Of a stretch of 14,783 bases of DNA, positions 6,133-13,924 are shown one piece after another. The stretch is from CBDULX01 sp965368175 (GTDB taxonomy: Bacteria; Pseudomonadota; Gammaproteobacteria; SZUA-229). The stretch covers positions 1 to 14,783 of the forward strand of contig CBDULX010000062.1 in assembly GCA_965368175.1 (NCBI GenBank), given 5' to 3'. Positions within the stretch are counted from its first letter, which is position 1. Each line of letters opens with the position of its first letter. The notes below the pieces were generated by a model that did no database searches, had not been told where the DNA came from, and worked only from the letters and a program-made list of their open reading frames with translations. Both the position numbers and the translations under genes were made by a program.

Positions 6133-7484
6133 TAGTGATTACGGCGTTTATACCAGATGTAAAAGCCAGCTGCTAATAGTAGTAATGGCAGCAGGATGAG
6201 AAAGCCGAAGCCAATGATAGCAATTTGCATGTCATCAAGATTTAGTTGAGTGTCAGGGGCGTTTTTGACTGAAATAGAAATAAGTTTATCATCTTCGGTT
6301 AGCCAGTTCAGGCTGTTCATGGTTAGTAATAAATTCGCACCCTGGCCAATATTGTTGTTAGATATAAAATCGGTGTCACCAATAATTACAATGCGTTGTT
6401 GCCTGCCTTCATGTTCGCGTTGCAGTGCCAGGCCTATGCTCAATGGGCCCTTTATATCGCCCTGCTCCTGTTCGAATTTTGCTTCCAGAACGAAACCATC
6501 TGTTTCAGACCAGCTACTATCCTGAGTAAGCAGTATAGGTGTGCTATTCCAGTCACTGTTATTCGTTGCGTATAAGGCAGTGGCGGTGATGAACAGGGTG
6601 AAATACTTCATTTTTTCAGTTATTGGGTGCAGTTTATAACTGAGGATGGGAAGTTTGGCAGGATGGGTAATACCCAGAACAGTACGCAGATTCTGGTCAT
6701 CATCCACTACGACACCATTGATGAATTGCACCTGTAAATGTTCGGCAATAGCTTCCAGTCCGAGTTGTTCGCCAGGGTCCTGTAACCAGAGCAGATTGCC
6801 TCCATTATCAATGAACTGTTTTATCTGTTCAATTTCACCCGCCAGCAATGGATGCGAGGGTGAGCTTATGACCAGTGTACCTTTAATGTCCTTTAGAGAC
6901 TGTTTAAGCAGTTGCAGCGATTGTAATTCAAAGCCCTGGCTGACCAGCTGGCTGGATAAGGTGTTGTAACCTAATGGCGATATGTCCGTTGGATTACGTT
7001 CACCATGGCCGGTTAAAAAGTATATTGTCGGCTTATGCTCACGTGACAGTCGTAACAGTGCATTGCTGATATTCTGTTCGCTGAGGCTGTCGATAATTTC
7101 GGTTTTTTGCCTGTACTTAAGAATGGTCTGGCCATAACGAGTTATATTATCTGCTTTGGCTAGATCCGGATCCAGATCCGGGTTGATCAGGCTGAAATTA
7201 AAGTCGGCCTTGACTCTTTGATAACGATGAAGAATTTCATTCACGGCCTGTTGCAGCGCCGGATCCTCGGATTGATAGCTGCGAATCAGTACAGGTCCAT
7301 CCAGGCCATTGAGTAATTTCTGAGTATCATCACTGAGAGAGTGACGACTGCCGTGCGTCCAGTCGCTATGGAAACCGTACTGGGTACTTAGCCAGGCCAG
7401 TAGTCCAATGCTTATGCTGAACAGGCTGATAAATATCAGCAAGTTAAGCCTGTTTAAAAATCTGGTTTTATCGAATAAGCTCAT
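6132..7484 (-). CDS. GldG-like ABC transporter auxiliary protein
   Basis: 450-aa protein with an N-terminal helix (about 14-33), a large extracytoplasmic region and a C-terminal helix (about 420-443) ending in a basic WYKRRNH tail. The region beginning near residue 150 (TIYFLTGHGERNP, then GTLVISSPSHPL and the GGNLLWLQDPGE strand) has the look of the ABC_transp_aux (GldG) domain, a Rossmann-like non-catalytic fold. In Bacteroidetes GldG works with GldA and GldF in gliding and type IX-linked functions. In proteobacteria the equivalent complex has no settled role. It starts one nt after the permease stop, without a Shine-Dalgarno sequence, implying coupling. Confidence 0.9.
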   Translation of the reverse strand: MSLFDKTRFLNRLNLLIFISLFSISIGLLAWLSTQYGFHSDWTHGSRHSLSDDTQKLLNGLDGPVLIRSYQSEDPALQQAVNEILHRYQRVKADFNFSLINPDLDPDLAKADNITRYGQTILKYRQKTEIIDSLSEQNISNALLRLSREHKPTIYFLTGHGERNPTDISPLGYNTLSSQLVSQGFELQSLQLLKQSLKDIKGTLVISSPSHPLLAGEIEQIKQFIDNGGNLLWLQDPGEQLGLEAIAEHLQVQFINGVVVDDDQNLRTVLGITHPAKLPILSYKLHPITEKMKYFTLFITATALYATNNSDWNSTPILLTQDSSWSETDGFVLEAKFEQEQGDIKGPLSIGLALQREHEGRQQRIVIIGDTDFISNNNIGQGANLLLTMNSLNWLTEDDKLISISVKNAPDTQLNLDDMQIAIIGFGFLILLPLLLLAAGFYIWYKRRNH

Positions 7485-7485
7485 A

Positions 7486-8229
7486 TTATTGCAGTCGTTG
7501 GGTATCCAGCTGGCGAATACTAAGAATGATAAAACTCAGGATAAACAGCAGGTAATACACTAAATCAACACTGTGGATAATACCTCGTAGCATCGGTGTG
7601 TTATGACGAATGATGGACAGGTATGCAAACACACTGCCTTCGTTGCCACTGGCGGCGGCATCTATAATCCACAGCATGATCAGCAGGCCAAAGGTACTCA
7701 CTGCAGCCACTACGGGGTTACTGGTCAGGGTCGAAATATACAGGCCCGCCGCGGCAAAGGATGCCAGCAATAAAAACTGTCCAAGTACACCCGCTAATAG
7801 TTTACCGCTATCAAGATCGGTGCCCCAGAAAAGACTGAGGGGCATCAGCGTCATCTGAATAAGCAGAATTGATAAAAAGAAAAGGATGCCAAGATATTTG
7901 CCAAGAATGATTTCGGTCATACTGATGGGTGATGACAGCAACAGATTTAGTGTGCCACTGCGTTTTTCTTCAGCAATCAGTCGCATTGTGAGCAATGGGC
8001 AGATCATTAATAATAAAATGCTGGCAGAACTGAACATGGGGGCTACCACCAGGTCGGTGACGCCGGGTGCACCTTCCATGGCGGATAGTTGTGCCTGTAA
8101 TGCAAAAAAAGCGTCGATATGTGCAAAAAATATCCAGGCCAGGATGAATTGCATTACGGCCAATATACTCCAGCCCAGAGGTGATAGAAACAGGCTGCGA
8201 AATTCACGCATGGCAATATGTAAGATCAT
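7486..8229 (-). CDS. ABC-2 type transporter permease (GldF-like)
   Basis: 247-aa integral membrane protein with about six hydrophobic segments. The cytoplasmic N-terminus 'REFRSLFLSPLGW' resembles the amphipathic coupling helix of ABC-2 permeases, and the 'AEEKRSGTLNLLLSSPIS' loop after the second helix is the typical ABC-2 signature region contacting the ATPase. Short size and gene order (ATPase, permease, GldG-like) place it with GldF-type permeases. Start: AGGAG lies about 10 nt before the ATG, and the ATG overlaps the ATPase stop in an ATGA arrangement. The substrate is unknown; families of this type export or mechanically transmit force rather than import nutrients. Confidence 0.93.
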   Translation of the reverse strand: MILHIAMREFRSLFLSPLGWSILAVMQFILAWIFFAHIDAFFALQAQLSAMEGAPGVTDLVVAPMFSSASILLLMICPLLTMRLIAEEKRSGTLNLLLSSPISMTEIILGKYLGILFFLSILLIQMTLMPLSLFWGTDLDSGKLLAGVLGQFLLLASFAAAGLYISTLTSNPVVAAVSTFGLLIMLWIIDAAASGNEGSVFAYLSIIRHNTPMLRGIIHSVDLVYYLLFILSFIILSIRQLDTQRLQ

Positions 8230-9173
8230 GCGGCCTGATCTCCTGTAATCGTTTCGCCGGAGGTCAGTTCAACGAATATGCGTTCCAGTGCTGTTGCTTC
8301 AGGAATCAGTTCCAGCAATCCCCATTGTCTGGTGACCGCCAGCGTAGCTATTTGCTGTGCGGCGGTTTCTATATCATCGGCCTGGATACGAAACCGATTA
8401 GCGGTGATAGCTGTGCAGTTCCTGATGAAGTTTTCCGCGGTTAAACTGGATATTTCCGGTGGCTGTTCGAAAGCGACTATTAGAAAACCGCTGCCCGTAT
8501 GCTGGTTCATAGCCTGGATGCTGCTGTTATAAACCAGTCGCCCCTGGTTGATGATCTGCACTTTGTTACATACCGCCTGAACTTCCGGCAGTATGTGGGT
8601 CGATAAAATCACTGCGTGGTGTTGCCCCAGTTCGGCAATTAATTTGCGTATTTCAATAATCTGGTTTGGATCCAGGCCAACCGTAGGTTCATCGAGGATC
8701 ACCACATCCGGCTGGTGCAGGATAGCCTGTGCAATACCCACCCGCTGCTGGTAGCCTTTTGATAAGTGGCCGATCAGGCACCGGCCCTGCTGGCTTAGCC
8801 CACACTGCTGTTTAGCCCGTTTCACTGCAACGGGCAGCTGTAGTTTTCTTAATTTGCGTAAACGACCACAATATGTCAGGTATTCATCAACCGTTAATTC
8901 CGGATATAGTGGTGGAGTCTCGGGCAGGTAGCCAATTTTCTGTTTGGCAGCAGCGGGATTTGCACGCAGGTCGATACCATCAATAAGTATTCGGCCCGCA
9001 GATGGTGGCAGTACCCCGGCCAGCATTTGCATGGTGGTGGACTTGCCCGCACCATTAGGGCCCAGAAAGCCCAGTACATCACCCTTCTGCAATTCAAAGC
9101 TAAGGTCAATGACAGCATGGGTCTGGCCATAATTTCGATGCAGGTTTTCTGCCTGAATAAGTAGTTTTGACAT
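8226..9173 (-). CDS. ABC transporter ATP-binding protein (GldA-like)
   Basis: 315-aa ATPase with Walker A GPNGAGKST (38-46), a Q-loop region at GYLPETPPLY (81-90), signature LSKGYQQR (137-144), Walker B VVILDE (157-162), D-loop GLDPN (166-170) and H-loop His193. The remaining 100 residues form a C-terminal accessory domain common in ABC-2/export ATPases. It powers the permease encoded next, with which it overlaps by 4 nt. It is the first gene of the five-gene operon. The upstream gap of 101 bp presumably holds the promoter; no good Shine-Dalgarno sequence is visible before the ATG. Confidence 0.96.
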   Translation of the reverse strand: MSKLLIQAENLHRNYGQTHAVIDLSFELQKGDVLGFLGPNGAGKSTTMQMLAGVLPPSAGRILIDGIDLRANPAAAKQKIGYLPETPPLYPELTVDEYLTYCGRLRKLRKLQLPVAVKRAKQQCGLSQQGRCLIGHLSKGYQQRVGIAQAILHQPDVVILDEPTVGLDPNQIIEIRKLIAELGQHHAVILSTHILPEVQAVCNKVQIINQGRLVYNSSIQAMNQHTGSGFLIVAFEQPPEISSLTAENFIRNCTAITANRFRIQADDIETAAQQIATLAVTRQWGLLELIPEATALERIFVELTSGETITGDQAA

Positions 9174-9219
9174 GGCAATGAATAGTAATCAGCTAAGGGC
9201 GGATAGGCAAGGTAGATGA

Positions 9220-9235
9220 TTAAGCGATTGCTTAA
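9220..9235. repeat. Short palindrome TTAAGC-N4-GCTTAA upstream of the ABC operon
   Basis: A perfect 6-bp inverted repeat around a GATT spacer lies 47 bp upstream of the ATPase start codon. It has no T-run, so it is not a terminator. Its position in the operon's promoter region fits an operator half-site pair, but a 6-bp palindrome can occur by chance. Confidence 0.25.
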
Positions 9236-9274
9236 CTTGCGCAGTGTCGCTCACAAGGTGGCTCATCGAAACGC

Positions 9275-9802
9275 CTAATATGCAGGATAAATAGAAAAAA
9301 TATTTCCCAGAGTCTTGCGGATGTCAGGCAGTTTCAGGTACTTCCCGGGGCCTGGTTCATCCCAGTGCAGACAAATCAGCTTGCGAACCTGAGGCTGTAT
9401 TTCAGATCGAAGATAAAACTCGGTGGCAAAGCCCAGAATTACCGGGCCATCGGAGTAACTGAGGGATATAGCTGCATACAGGAAATATCGATTAACTTCG
9501 TGATCGTTGTCATTCACTCTATAAATTTCAAATCGATCCGGTTTTATAATTTGTGGCTGCTCACTCAGGGTGCTGATCTCAAATTCACAATAGGGGTAAT
9601 ATCTGTCAATAGATTTCTTTTCGGTGACCTTGCCATATTGGATAAAGCTTCTGGCACGATGAGGCTGAATACTGAGACTCTGGTGTAGTTCCAGGGTAGA
9701 GCCGACCGGTAAAATATATAAGCTGGAGTTTTCATCAGTGACCGGAGTACTACTACAGGCGGTTAATAGCAGGTTGAGAGAAATCATTAATCGAAGCTTC
9801 AT
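9275..9802 (-). CDS. Predicted lipoprotein of unknown function
   Basis: 175-aa protein with a short type II signal: a basic start (MKLR), a hydrophobic stretch and the lipobox LLTAC with Cys16 as the lipidated residue, followed by a Ser/Thr-rich linker. The rest is a soluble domain rich in aromatic and charged residues with no recognised family; three further cysteines occur after the lipobox. The frame is open 51 nt further upstream, but the start here is chosen because GGAG lies 8 nt before this ATG and because it gives a clean signal peptide. Ser17 after the Cys suggests outer-membrane delivery by the usual Lol rule. It lies upstream of the ABC operon on the same strand, separated by a 101-bp gap, so a functional link is only positional. 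Confidence 0.75.
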   Translation of the reverse strand: MKLRLMISLNLLLTACSSTPVTDENSSLYILPVGSTLELHQSLSIQPHRARSFIQYGKVTEKKSIDRYYPYCEFEISTLSEQPQIIKPDRFEIYRVNDNDHEVNRYFLYAAISLSYSDGPVILGFATEFYLRSEIQPQVRKLICLHWDEPGPGKYLKLPDIRKTLGNIFSIYPAY

Positions 9803-9883
9803 GACAGTGACTCCAGTTTGGCAATTCTCACCAGTATGCACAGCAATGGCCATCAGGTAAATATTGTCAGTGGCTCTGGCGGC

Positions 9884-9912
9884 TCAACTTATGACCCTGC
9901 ATAAGGTATATT
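9884..9912 (+). promoter_or_regulatory. Possible promoter for the hydantoinase A gene
   Basis: TATATT at 9907-9912 is a fair -10 box. The sequence 17 bp upstream (TCAACT, 9884-9889) is a poor -35. The predicted leader is about 20 nt and contains no Shine-Dalgarno sequence, so the gene may be translated from a short, weakly structured leader. Low certainty. Confidence 0.25.
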
Positions 9913-9937
9913 GCTGAGACTCTAATAAAACTGATAG

Positions 9938-11911
9938 ATGAAAACTATGGCTGATTTGTGGCTAGGTGTGGATACCGGCGGGACCTTTACCGATTTTGTG
10001 TTTTTTGATGGGACTAGAGTCAAAGCACATAAGGTATTATCGACACCGGAAGCACCAGAGCGTGCGATTCTTCAGGGTATTGAAGAGCTGGGGATAATTA
10101 CCAGTGGCCTGAAGCTGGTACACGGCTCCACGGTAGCGACCAATGCTGTGCTTGAGGGCAAGGGTGTGCGTACGGTGTATATAGGCAATCGTGGATTTGC
10201 GGACCTGATACAGATTGGTCGCCAGGCCAGGGCCGAGTTATACAATCTGCAGCCATTGGCAAAGCCGCCGTTGCTGGAGCCGGAATGCTGTCTGGAAGTG
10301 AACACACGTCTGGCGGCCAGTGGCGAACTTATACAGCCACTTGACGAATTAGAGCTGGTTGAGTTGGGTGATCGAATTAGCAGTCTCAAGCCTGATGCCG
10401 TGGCTATTAATCTGTTGTTTTCTTTCCTGGATGATGCACAGGAAAAAGCGATTGAAACCGTCATTGCGGACAATATATTCGTCTCCCGTTCATCGGATGT
10501 GCTGGCCGAATACAAGGAATATGAGCGAGGCATGACAACTGTGTTAAATGCCTATGTTGGGCCGCTGATGGAGGGTTATTTACAGCGGCTGGATGATGCG
10601 CTTGGGGATGTTCGCTTATCTGTCATGCAAAGTTCCGGCGGCACCATTAAGGCGAGCAGAGCTGGGCGGCATGCAGTGAATCTGTTGTTATCGGGTCCGG
10701 CTGGTGGCCTGAAAGGAGCCAGTTATGTCGCGGGACTTGGCCAGCAGTCAAAATTACTCACTTTTGATATGGGGGGCACTTCCACTGATGTAGCGGTCAT
10801 CAATGGTGAGATTGGTCTGAGTTCGGAAGGCAAAATCGGTGACTTCCCCGTGTCTGTGCCCATGGTGGATATGCATACCATAGGCGCCGGTGGTGGCTCT
10901 ATTGCTCGAGTGGATGCCGGTGGTCTGTTGCTGGTTGGGCCTGAGTCGGCCGGAGCCAGTCCCGGTCCAGCCTGTTATGGTAAAGGTGGGGATCAGGCAA
11001 CAGTAACCGATGCCAATCTGGTGCTGGGGCGATTGCAGCCATCGGCGTTTCTGGGGGGCAATATGGCTCTGGATGCCGATGCGGCCCGCAGAGCAATCGA
11101 GCCTATTGCGGGGCAATTGTCGCTAACGCCAGAGCAGGCAGCAGAAGGCATAATTCGAATCGCCAATGAACATATGGTACGAGCTTTGCGAGTGATATCG
11201 GTGCAGCGGGGTCATGACCCCCGGGACTTTACACTGGTGTCTTTTGGAGGTGCTGGTGGCTTGCATGTCTGTGCGCTGGCGCAAGCGCTGGATATGAATA
11301 AGGTAATGGTTCCGGTTCAGGCCGGTGTGCTTTCGGCACTGGGTATGCTGGTGGCCACACCTGCTCGAGAAATGTCCCAGACAATGACCGGGTTGATAAC
11401 GGAGCTTGACGATAAGATTTTAGAACAGGCTTTTTACAGCCTGCAAGCCAGGGCGATTGAAGAAATGGCGGAGGAGCTTGCGGGCGCAAAAGCCGAAGCC
11501 ATTTATACGCTAGACCTGCGTTATCGTGGGCAAAGTTTTACTCTGAATCATCACTGGTCTTCATTGTCGGCATTAACGGAAGAATTCCACCAGTTGCATC
11601 AGGCACATTATGGACACCGACTGAATATTCCTGTGGAACTGGTGAATATTCGAGTCAGTGTACGTGGGCCTCAGCCTATCTTCAGTCTACCAAAAAGAAA
11701 CCTCAATCAGCCGGACTCGGTTAGTTATGACCAGGCACCCCTGTATGGGGTCAGTCAACGGGTGCCCGTGTTTATGCGAGATGAGCTGGCTGCCGGGCAA
11801 CAGGTGTCGGGTCCAGCCCTGGTGGTTGAAGCTTTGGCCACCACATTTGTCGATAAGGGATGGCAGGGTATTGTGGATGACTGGGGTAACCTGCATCTCA
11901 GTCAATCTTGA
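9938..11911 (+). CDS. Hydantoinase/oxoprolinase subunit A (HyuA-like), orphan
   Basis: 657-aa protein of the ASKHA (actin-like ATPase) hydantoinase A family. These proteins couple ATP hydrolysis to opening of cyclic amide substrates such as N-methylhydantoin or 5-oxoproline. Phosphate-binding motifs are visible: GVDTGGTFTD (10-19), HGSTVATNAVLEGKG (62-76), LLLSGPAGG (249-257), FDMGGTSTD (276-284), HTIGAGGGSIA (313-323) and the FGGAGGLH loop near 430. It is complete from the N-terminal Hydant_A_N domain to the C-terminal domain, and slightly shorter than many relatives. HyuA normally pairs with HyuB, but no HyuB-like gene is present in the window, so substrate and even hydrolase activity are uncertain. 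An in-frame TAG directly precedes this ATG; a second ATG lies three codons on. Neither has a clear ribosome binding site. Confidence 0.93.
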   Translation: MKTMADLWLGVDTGGTFTDFVFFDGTRVKAHKVLSTPEAPERAILQGIEELGIITSGLKLVHGSTVATNAVLEGKGVRTVYIGNRGFADLIQIGRQARAELYNLQPLAKPPLLEPECCLEVNTRLAASGELIQPLDELELVELGDRISSLKPDAVAINLLFSFLDDAQEKAIETVIADNIFVSRSSDVLAEYKEYERGMTTVLNAYVGPLMEGYLQRLDDALGDVRLSVMQSSGGTIKASRAGRHAVNLLLSGPAGGLKGASYVAGLGQQSKLLTFDMGGTSTDVAVINGEIGLSSEGKIGDFPVSVPMVDMHTIGAGGGSIARVDAGGLLLVGPESAGASPGPACYGKGGDQATVTDANLVLGRLQPSAFLGGNMALDADAARRAIEPIAGQLSLTPEQAAEGIIRIANEHMVRALRVISVQRGHDPRDFTLVSFGGAGGLHVCALAQALDMNKVMVPVQAGVLSALGMLVATPAREMSQTMTGLITELDDKILEQAFYSLQARAIEEMAEELAGAKAEAIYTLDLRYRGQSFTLNHHWSSLSALTEEFHQLHQAHYGHRLNIPVELVNIRVSVRGPQPIFSLPKRNLNQPDSVSYDQAPLYGVSQRVPVFMRDELAAGQQVSGPALVVEALATTFVDKGWQGIVDDWGNLHLSQS

Positions 11912-11953
11912 TGGTGCTTTGTCCCGAATTAATCAGAAGTTCCATATGGGGTC

Positions 11954-13159
11954 TTAAATCGCATTTAACACTTCATCAGCCCAGTTCAATGCTGTCATAT
12001 TAATGCTGGATAGTTGTTGCGCATCAAGTTGTTGAAAACGTATATTGGCCCAGTCTGAGGTTTCCTGGGCCAGGGTACAATTCAGTGCTTCACCAAATTT
12101 GCCTTCACGGTTGAGCAGGGCTCCGATGATGGTATCGGTCAGTGGCAAAGGCGTAATCAGATTTTCCAGGCTTTGATCCATTAACAGGTCAAGAGCTGAG
12201 AACATGCCTACTGTAAAAAACGAGTCCAGTGCCGTGAGTTCTGCGTGTTCTGCCAGAAGTTCACAATTTTTGGCGCGGGACATGGCAATACGCAGCTGTT
12301 CCTGGGGTTTTTCATCAAGACCGGTTAAGGCCATCATTGAGGCCCAGCTGCATAGTTGCTTACGTCCCAGCATAACAATAGCGTGTCTGATGGATTCTAT
12401 TTCATTAGCACGGGCGAAAAAGGCTGAATTGATCAGTTTGAAAATTTTATAACTCAGGGCAACATCCTTGCTTATTACATCGTCGATAGTATCGATATCG
12501 GTTTCCGGGTTATGCAGAACGGATAACAGATTCATGATTGTCATCTGGTTATTCGACATTCTGCTGCCGGCAATGACTTTTGGACGACTGAGGAAATACC
12601 CCTGGATATAGTCGAATCCTGAATCTCTACTGTCCTCATATTCATCGTAGGTATTTACATGGTCTGCCAGAAGAATCGGATGGTTTTTTCGTAATTGTTT
12701 GACATGAGAACGCAACAGATCTGCATCCAGCTGCTGGATGTTAATGTCGATAATATGGGCAAATTCAGCCAGTGGCTGGAGATGCTGGTGAAACAGATAA
12801 TTGTCGATCGCCAGTTTGTAGCCTCTTACTCGTAACTGATGGGTACCTTCAATTAATTCCGTGTCGACATTGATATGGCCAGGTATCTTAAGAATGATAT
12901 TCTGCGTCGATAATGGCGGAAATAGATTGCTGCGCAGGATATGTTCTGTCAGTCGGACAAATGCTATGTTGTTATTTACCAGCTTTTCAATACCAATATC
13001 CAGGAATGCCCCGAGGATAAGCCGTGAACTGGAGATGTCATCGTCATTGCTGGCATACTCATCTTTGCCGGAGCGACTGTTGCGGGACATTAGCTCATAG
13101 GCGAAAATCTCCAGATTCCTGTTATAGATGGGTTGACGGCCAACGAATATCTCGGACAT
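11954..13159 (-). CDS. Degenerate EAL plus HDOD domain signalling protein (COG3434 type)
   Basis: 401-aa cytoplasmic protein. The N-terminal half (1 to about 200) begins IFVGRQPIYNRN...FAYELMSR, the COG3434 pattern in which the phosphodiesterase EAL signature is replaced by YEL. The usual DDFG metal motif is IDNY and no K-x-D motif is seen, so cyclic-di-GMP hydrolysis is very unlikely. The C-terminal half (about 205-390) is an HDOD domain containing the 'VALSYKIFKLINSAFF' and 'IRHAIVMLGRKQL' segments but no complete HD pair. Proteins of this class are thought to act as regulatory scaffolds. The frame extends 31 codons further upstream, but this ATG fits the family start and has GGA nearby. 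It faces the hydantoinase gene end to end, 42 bp apart, with no visible terminator between them. Confidence 0.92.
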   Translation of the reverse strand: MSEIFVGRQPIYNRNLEIFAYELMSRNSRSGKDEYASNDDDISSSRLILGAFLDIGIEKLVNNNIAFVRLTEHILRSNLFPPLSTQNIILKIPGHINVDTELIEGTHQLRVRGYKLAIDNYLFHQHLQPLAEFAHIIDINIQQLDADLLRSHVKQLRKNHPILLADHVNTYDEYEDSRDSGFDYIQGYFLSRPKVIAGSRMSNNQMTIMNLLSVLHNPETDIDTIDDVISKDVALSYKIFKLINSAFFARANEIESIRHAIVMLGRKQLCSWASMMALTGLDEKPQEQLRIAMSRAKNCELLAEHAELTALDSFFTVGMFSALDLLMDQSLENLITPLPLTDTIIGALLNREGKFGEALNCTLAQETSDWANIRFQQLDAQQLSSINMTALNWADEVLNAI

Positions 13160-13195
13160 TTGATTTCCAGTTTTTTCTATCTGGTATGATTTAGG

Positions 13196-13224
13196 AGTAT
13201 AGACGTTTTGTTGATGGCTGATCA
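13196..13224 (-). promoter_or_regulatory. Possible promoter for the EAL/HDOD gene
   Basis: On the reverse strand TATACT (13196-13201) is a good -10 box, with TGATCA 17 bp upstream as a weak -35. It lies just after the rpmBG terminator and would give a leader of about 30 nt. This supports independent expression and the ATG at 13159, because the longer frame would begin upstream of the predicted transcript start. Confidence 0.4.
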
Positions 13225-13242
13225 GAGGTTTCCCAGGTTTCT

Positions 13243-13286
13243 TCAGGCACAAAAAAACCCGCTACTGCGGGTTTTTTTGTGCCTGA
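13243..13286. terminator. Perfect 20-bp stem terminator after rpmG
   Basis: Bases 13243-13262 and 13267-13286 are exact reverse complements around a TACT tetraloop. The stem includes A7/T7 runs next to the GCGGG core, so it ends with a T-run on either strand. It terminates the rpmB-rpmG transcript (reverse strand) 13 bp past the rpmG stop and insulates the EAL/HDOD gene. Confidence 0.95.
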
Positions 13287-13298
13287 TTTGTTATCAGA

Positions 13299-13454
13299 TT
13301 ATTTGATCTTGGCTTCTTGATACATTACATATTGACGTACAACAGGATCAAATTTCTTGATTTCCATCTTTTCAGGCATGTTTCTTTTGTTTTTATCAGT
13401 GGTATAGAAATGACCAGTACCCGCTGATGAAACCAGTTTTATTTTTTCACGCAT
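13299..13454 (-). CDS. rpmG: 50S ribosomal protein L33
   Basis: 51-aa basic protein starting MREKIKLVSSAGTGHFY and ending QYVMYQEAKIK. The TGHFYTTDKNKRN segment and the FDPVVRQYVMY end are typical of bacterial L33. The zinc-ribbon cysteines found in some L33 paralogues are absent, so it is the cysteine-free form, which does not need zinc. It starts 11 nt after the rpmB stop, with AAGGAAA forming the ribosome binding site, and is followed by the strong terminator. Component of the large subunit near the E site. Confidence 0.97.
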   Translation of the reverse strand: MREKIKLVSSAGTGHFYTTDKNKRNMPEKMEIKKFDPVVRQYVMYQEAKIK

Positions 13455-13465
13455 GGCTAGTTTCC

Positions 13466-13702
13466 TTAAAATTTCTCGCCACGTGCACGCATTTCTGCCA
13501 GCACGGTGTCGATACCTTTTTTGTCGATAAGACGCATACCTGAAGTTGAAACACGCAGTCTTACGAAACGTTTCTCACTTTCCACCCAAAAACGATGGTT
13601 GTGCAGGTTTGGTAAAAAACGACGACGCGTTTTGTTATGCGCGTGTGATACATTGTTACCTGTCATCGGGCGTTTGCCGGTGACCTGACATACTCTGGCC
13701 AT
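13466..13702 (-). CDS. rpmB: 50S ribosomal protein L28
   Basis: 78-aa protein starting MARVCQVTGKRPMTGNNVSHAHNK in the standard L28 pattern, with the RRFLPNLHNHRFWV segment and the ISTKGMR-like 'VSTSGMRLIDKKGI' motif. Length matches E. coli L28. The frame is open 13 codons further upstream, but this ATG agrees with the family and has GGAG 8 nt before it. First gene of the conserved rpmB-rpmG operon, served by a good promoter in the gap before folB. Confidence 0.97.
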   Translation of the reverse strand: MARVCQVTGKRPMTGNNVSHAHNKTRRRFLPNLHNHRFWVESEKRFVRLRVSTSGMRLIDKKGIDTVLAEMRARGEKF

Positions 13703-13785
13703 GAAAGACTCCAGTAAATACTCAATTTGGACAGCTGTCACCCAAGCCAGGGCATGACAAATGTCTGAAATCCGAAAGGGGCGTG

Positions 13786-13814
13786 ATAATAGCCGATTTA
13801 TACAGGCCTGACAA
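13786..13814 (-). promoter_or_regulatory. Strong sigma70-type promoter for rpmB-rpmG
   Basis: On the reverse strand TTGTCA (13809-13814), an ideal 17-bp spacer and TATTAT (13786-13791) each match consensus at 5 of 6 positions. Transcription should start near 13780, giving a leader of about 75 nt before rpmB, in keeping with a highly expressed ribosomal operon. Confidence 0.75.
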
Positions 13815-13839
13815 GCACAACATCCAAAAACGATGGATT

Positions 13840-13868
13840 TTGGCTCGGCGGGGCTTTGCGGTTATAGT
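13840..13868 (+). promoter_or_regulatory. Sigma70-type promoter for folB-folK
   Basis: TTGGCT (13840-13845), a 17-bp spacer and TATAGT (13863-13868) form a moderate promoter (4 of 6 and 5 of 6). Predicted start is near 13875, about 50 nt before the folB ATG. It is divergent from the rpmB promoter, the two -35 boxes lying 25 bp apart. Confidence 0.55.
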
Positions 13869-13924
13869 ATCAGGGCCTGACAGGCTTGTATCCCCCTTTT
13901 AAAAGAAGTGATAAGAAGAATTTG

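Noticed and set aside
9803..9853. Longer start for the lipoprotein gene
   Set aside because: The extra 17 residues would bury the signal peptide; the internal ATG has a good GGAG site and yields a standard lipobox position.
11912..11953. Expected terminator between the convergent hydantoinase and EAL/HDOD genes
   Set aside because: No GC-rich stem followed by a T-run is present in this 42-bp gap.
13220..13233. Sequence resembling the GGAACCTCTGAT end of the MITE-like element
   Set aside because: Similarity covers only about 12 bases with an extra base inserted, and no second inverted end is nearby.
13160..13252. 31-codon extension of the EAL/HDOD protein
   Set aside because: The extension crosses the predicted promoter and reaches into the rpmG terminator; the family start matches the ATG at 13159.
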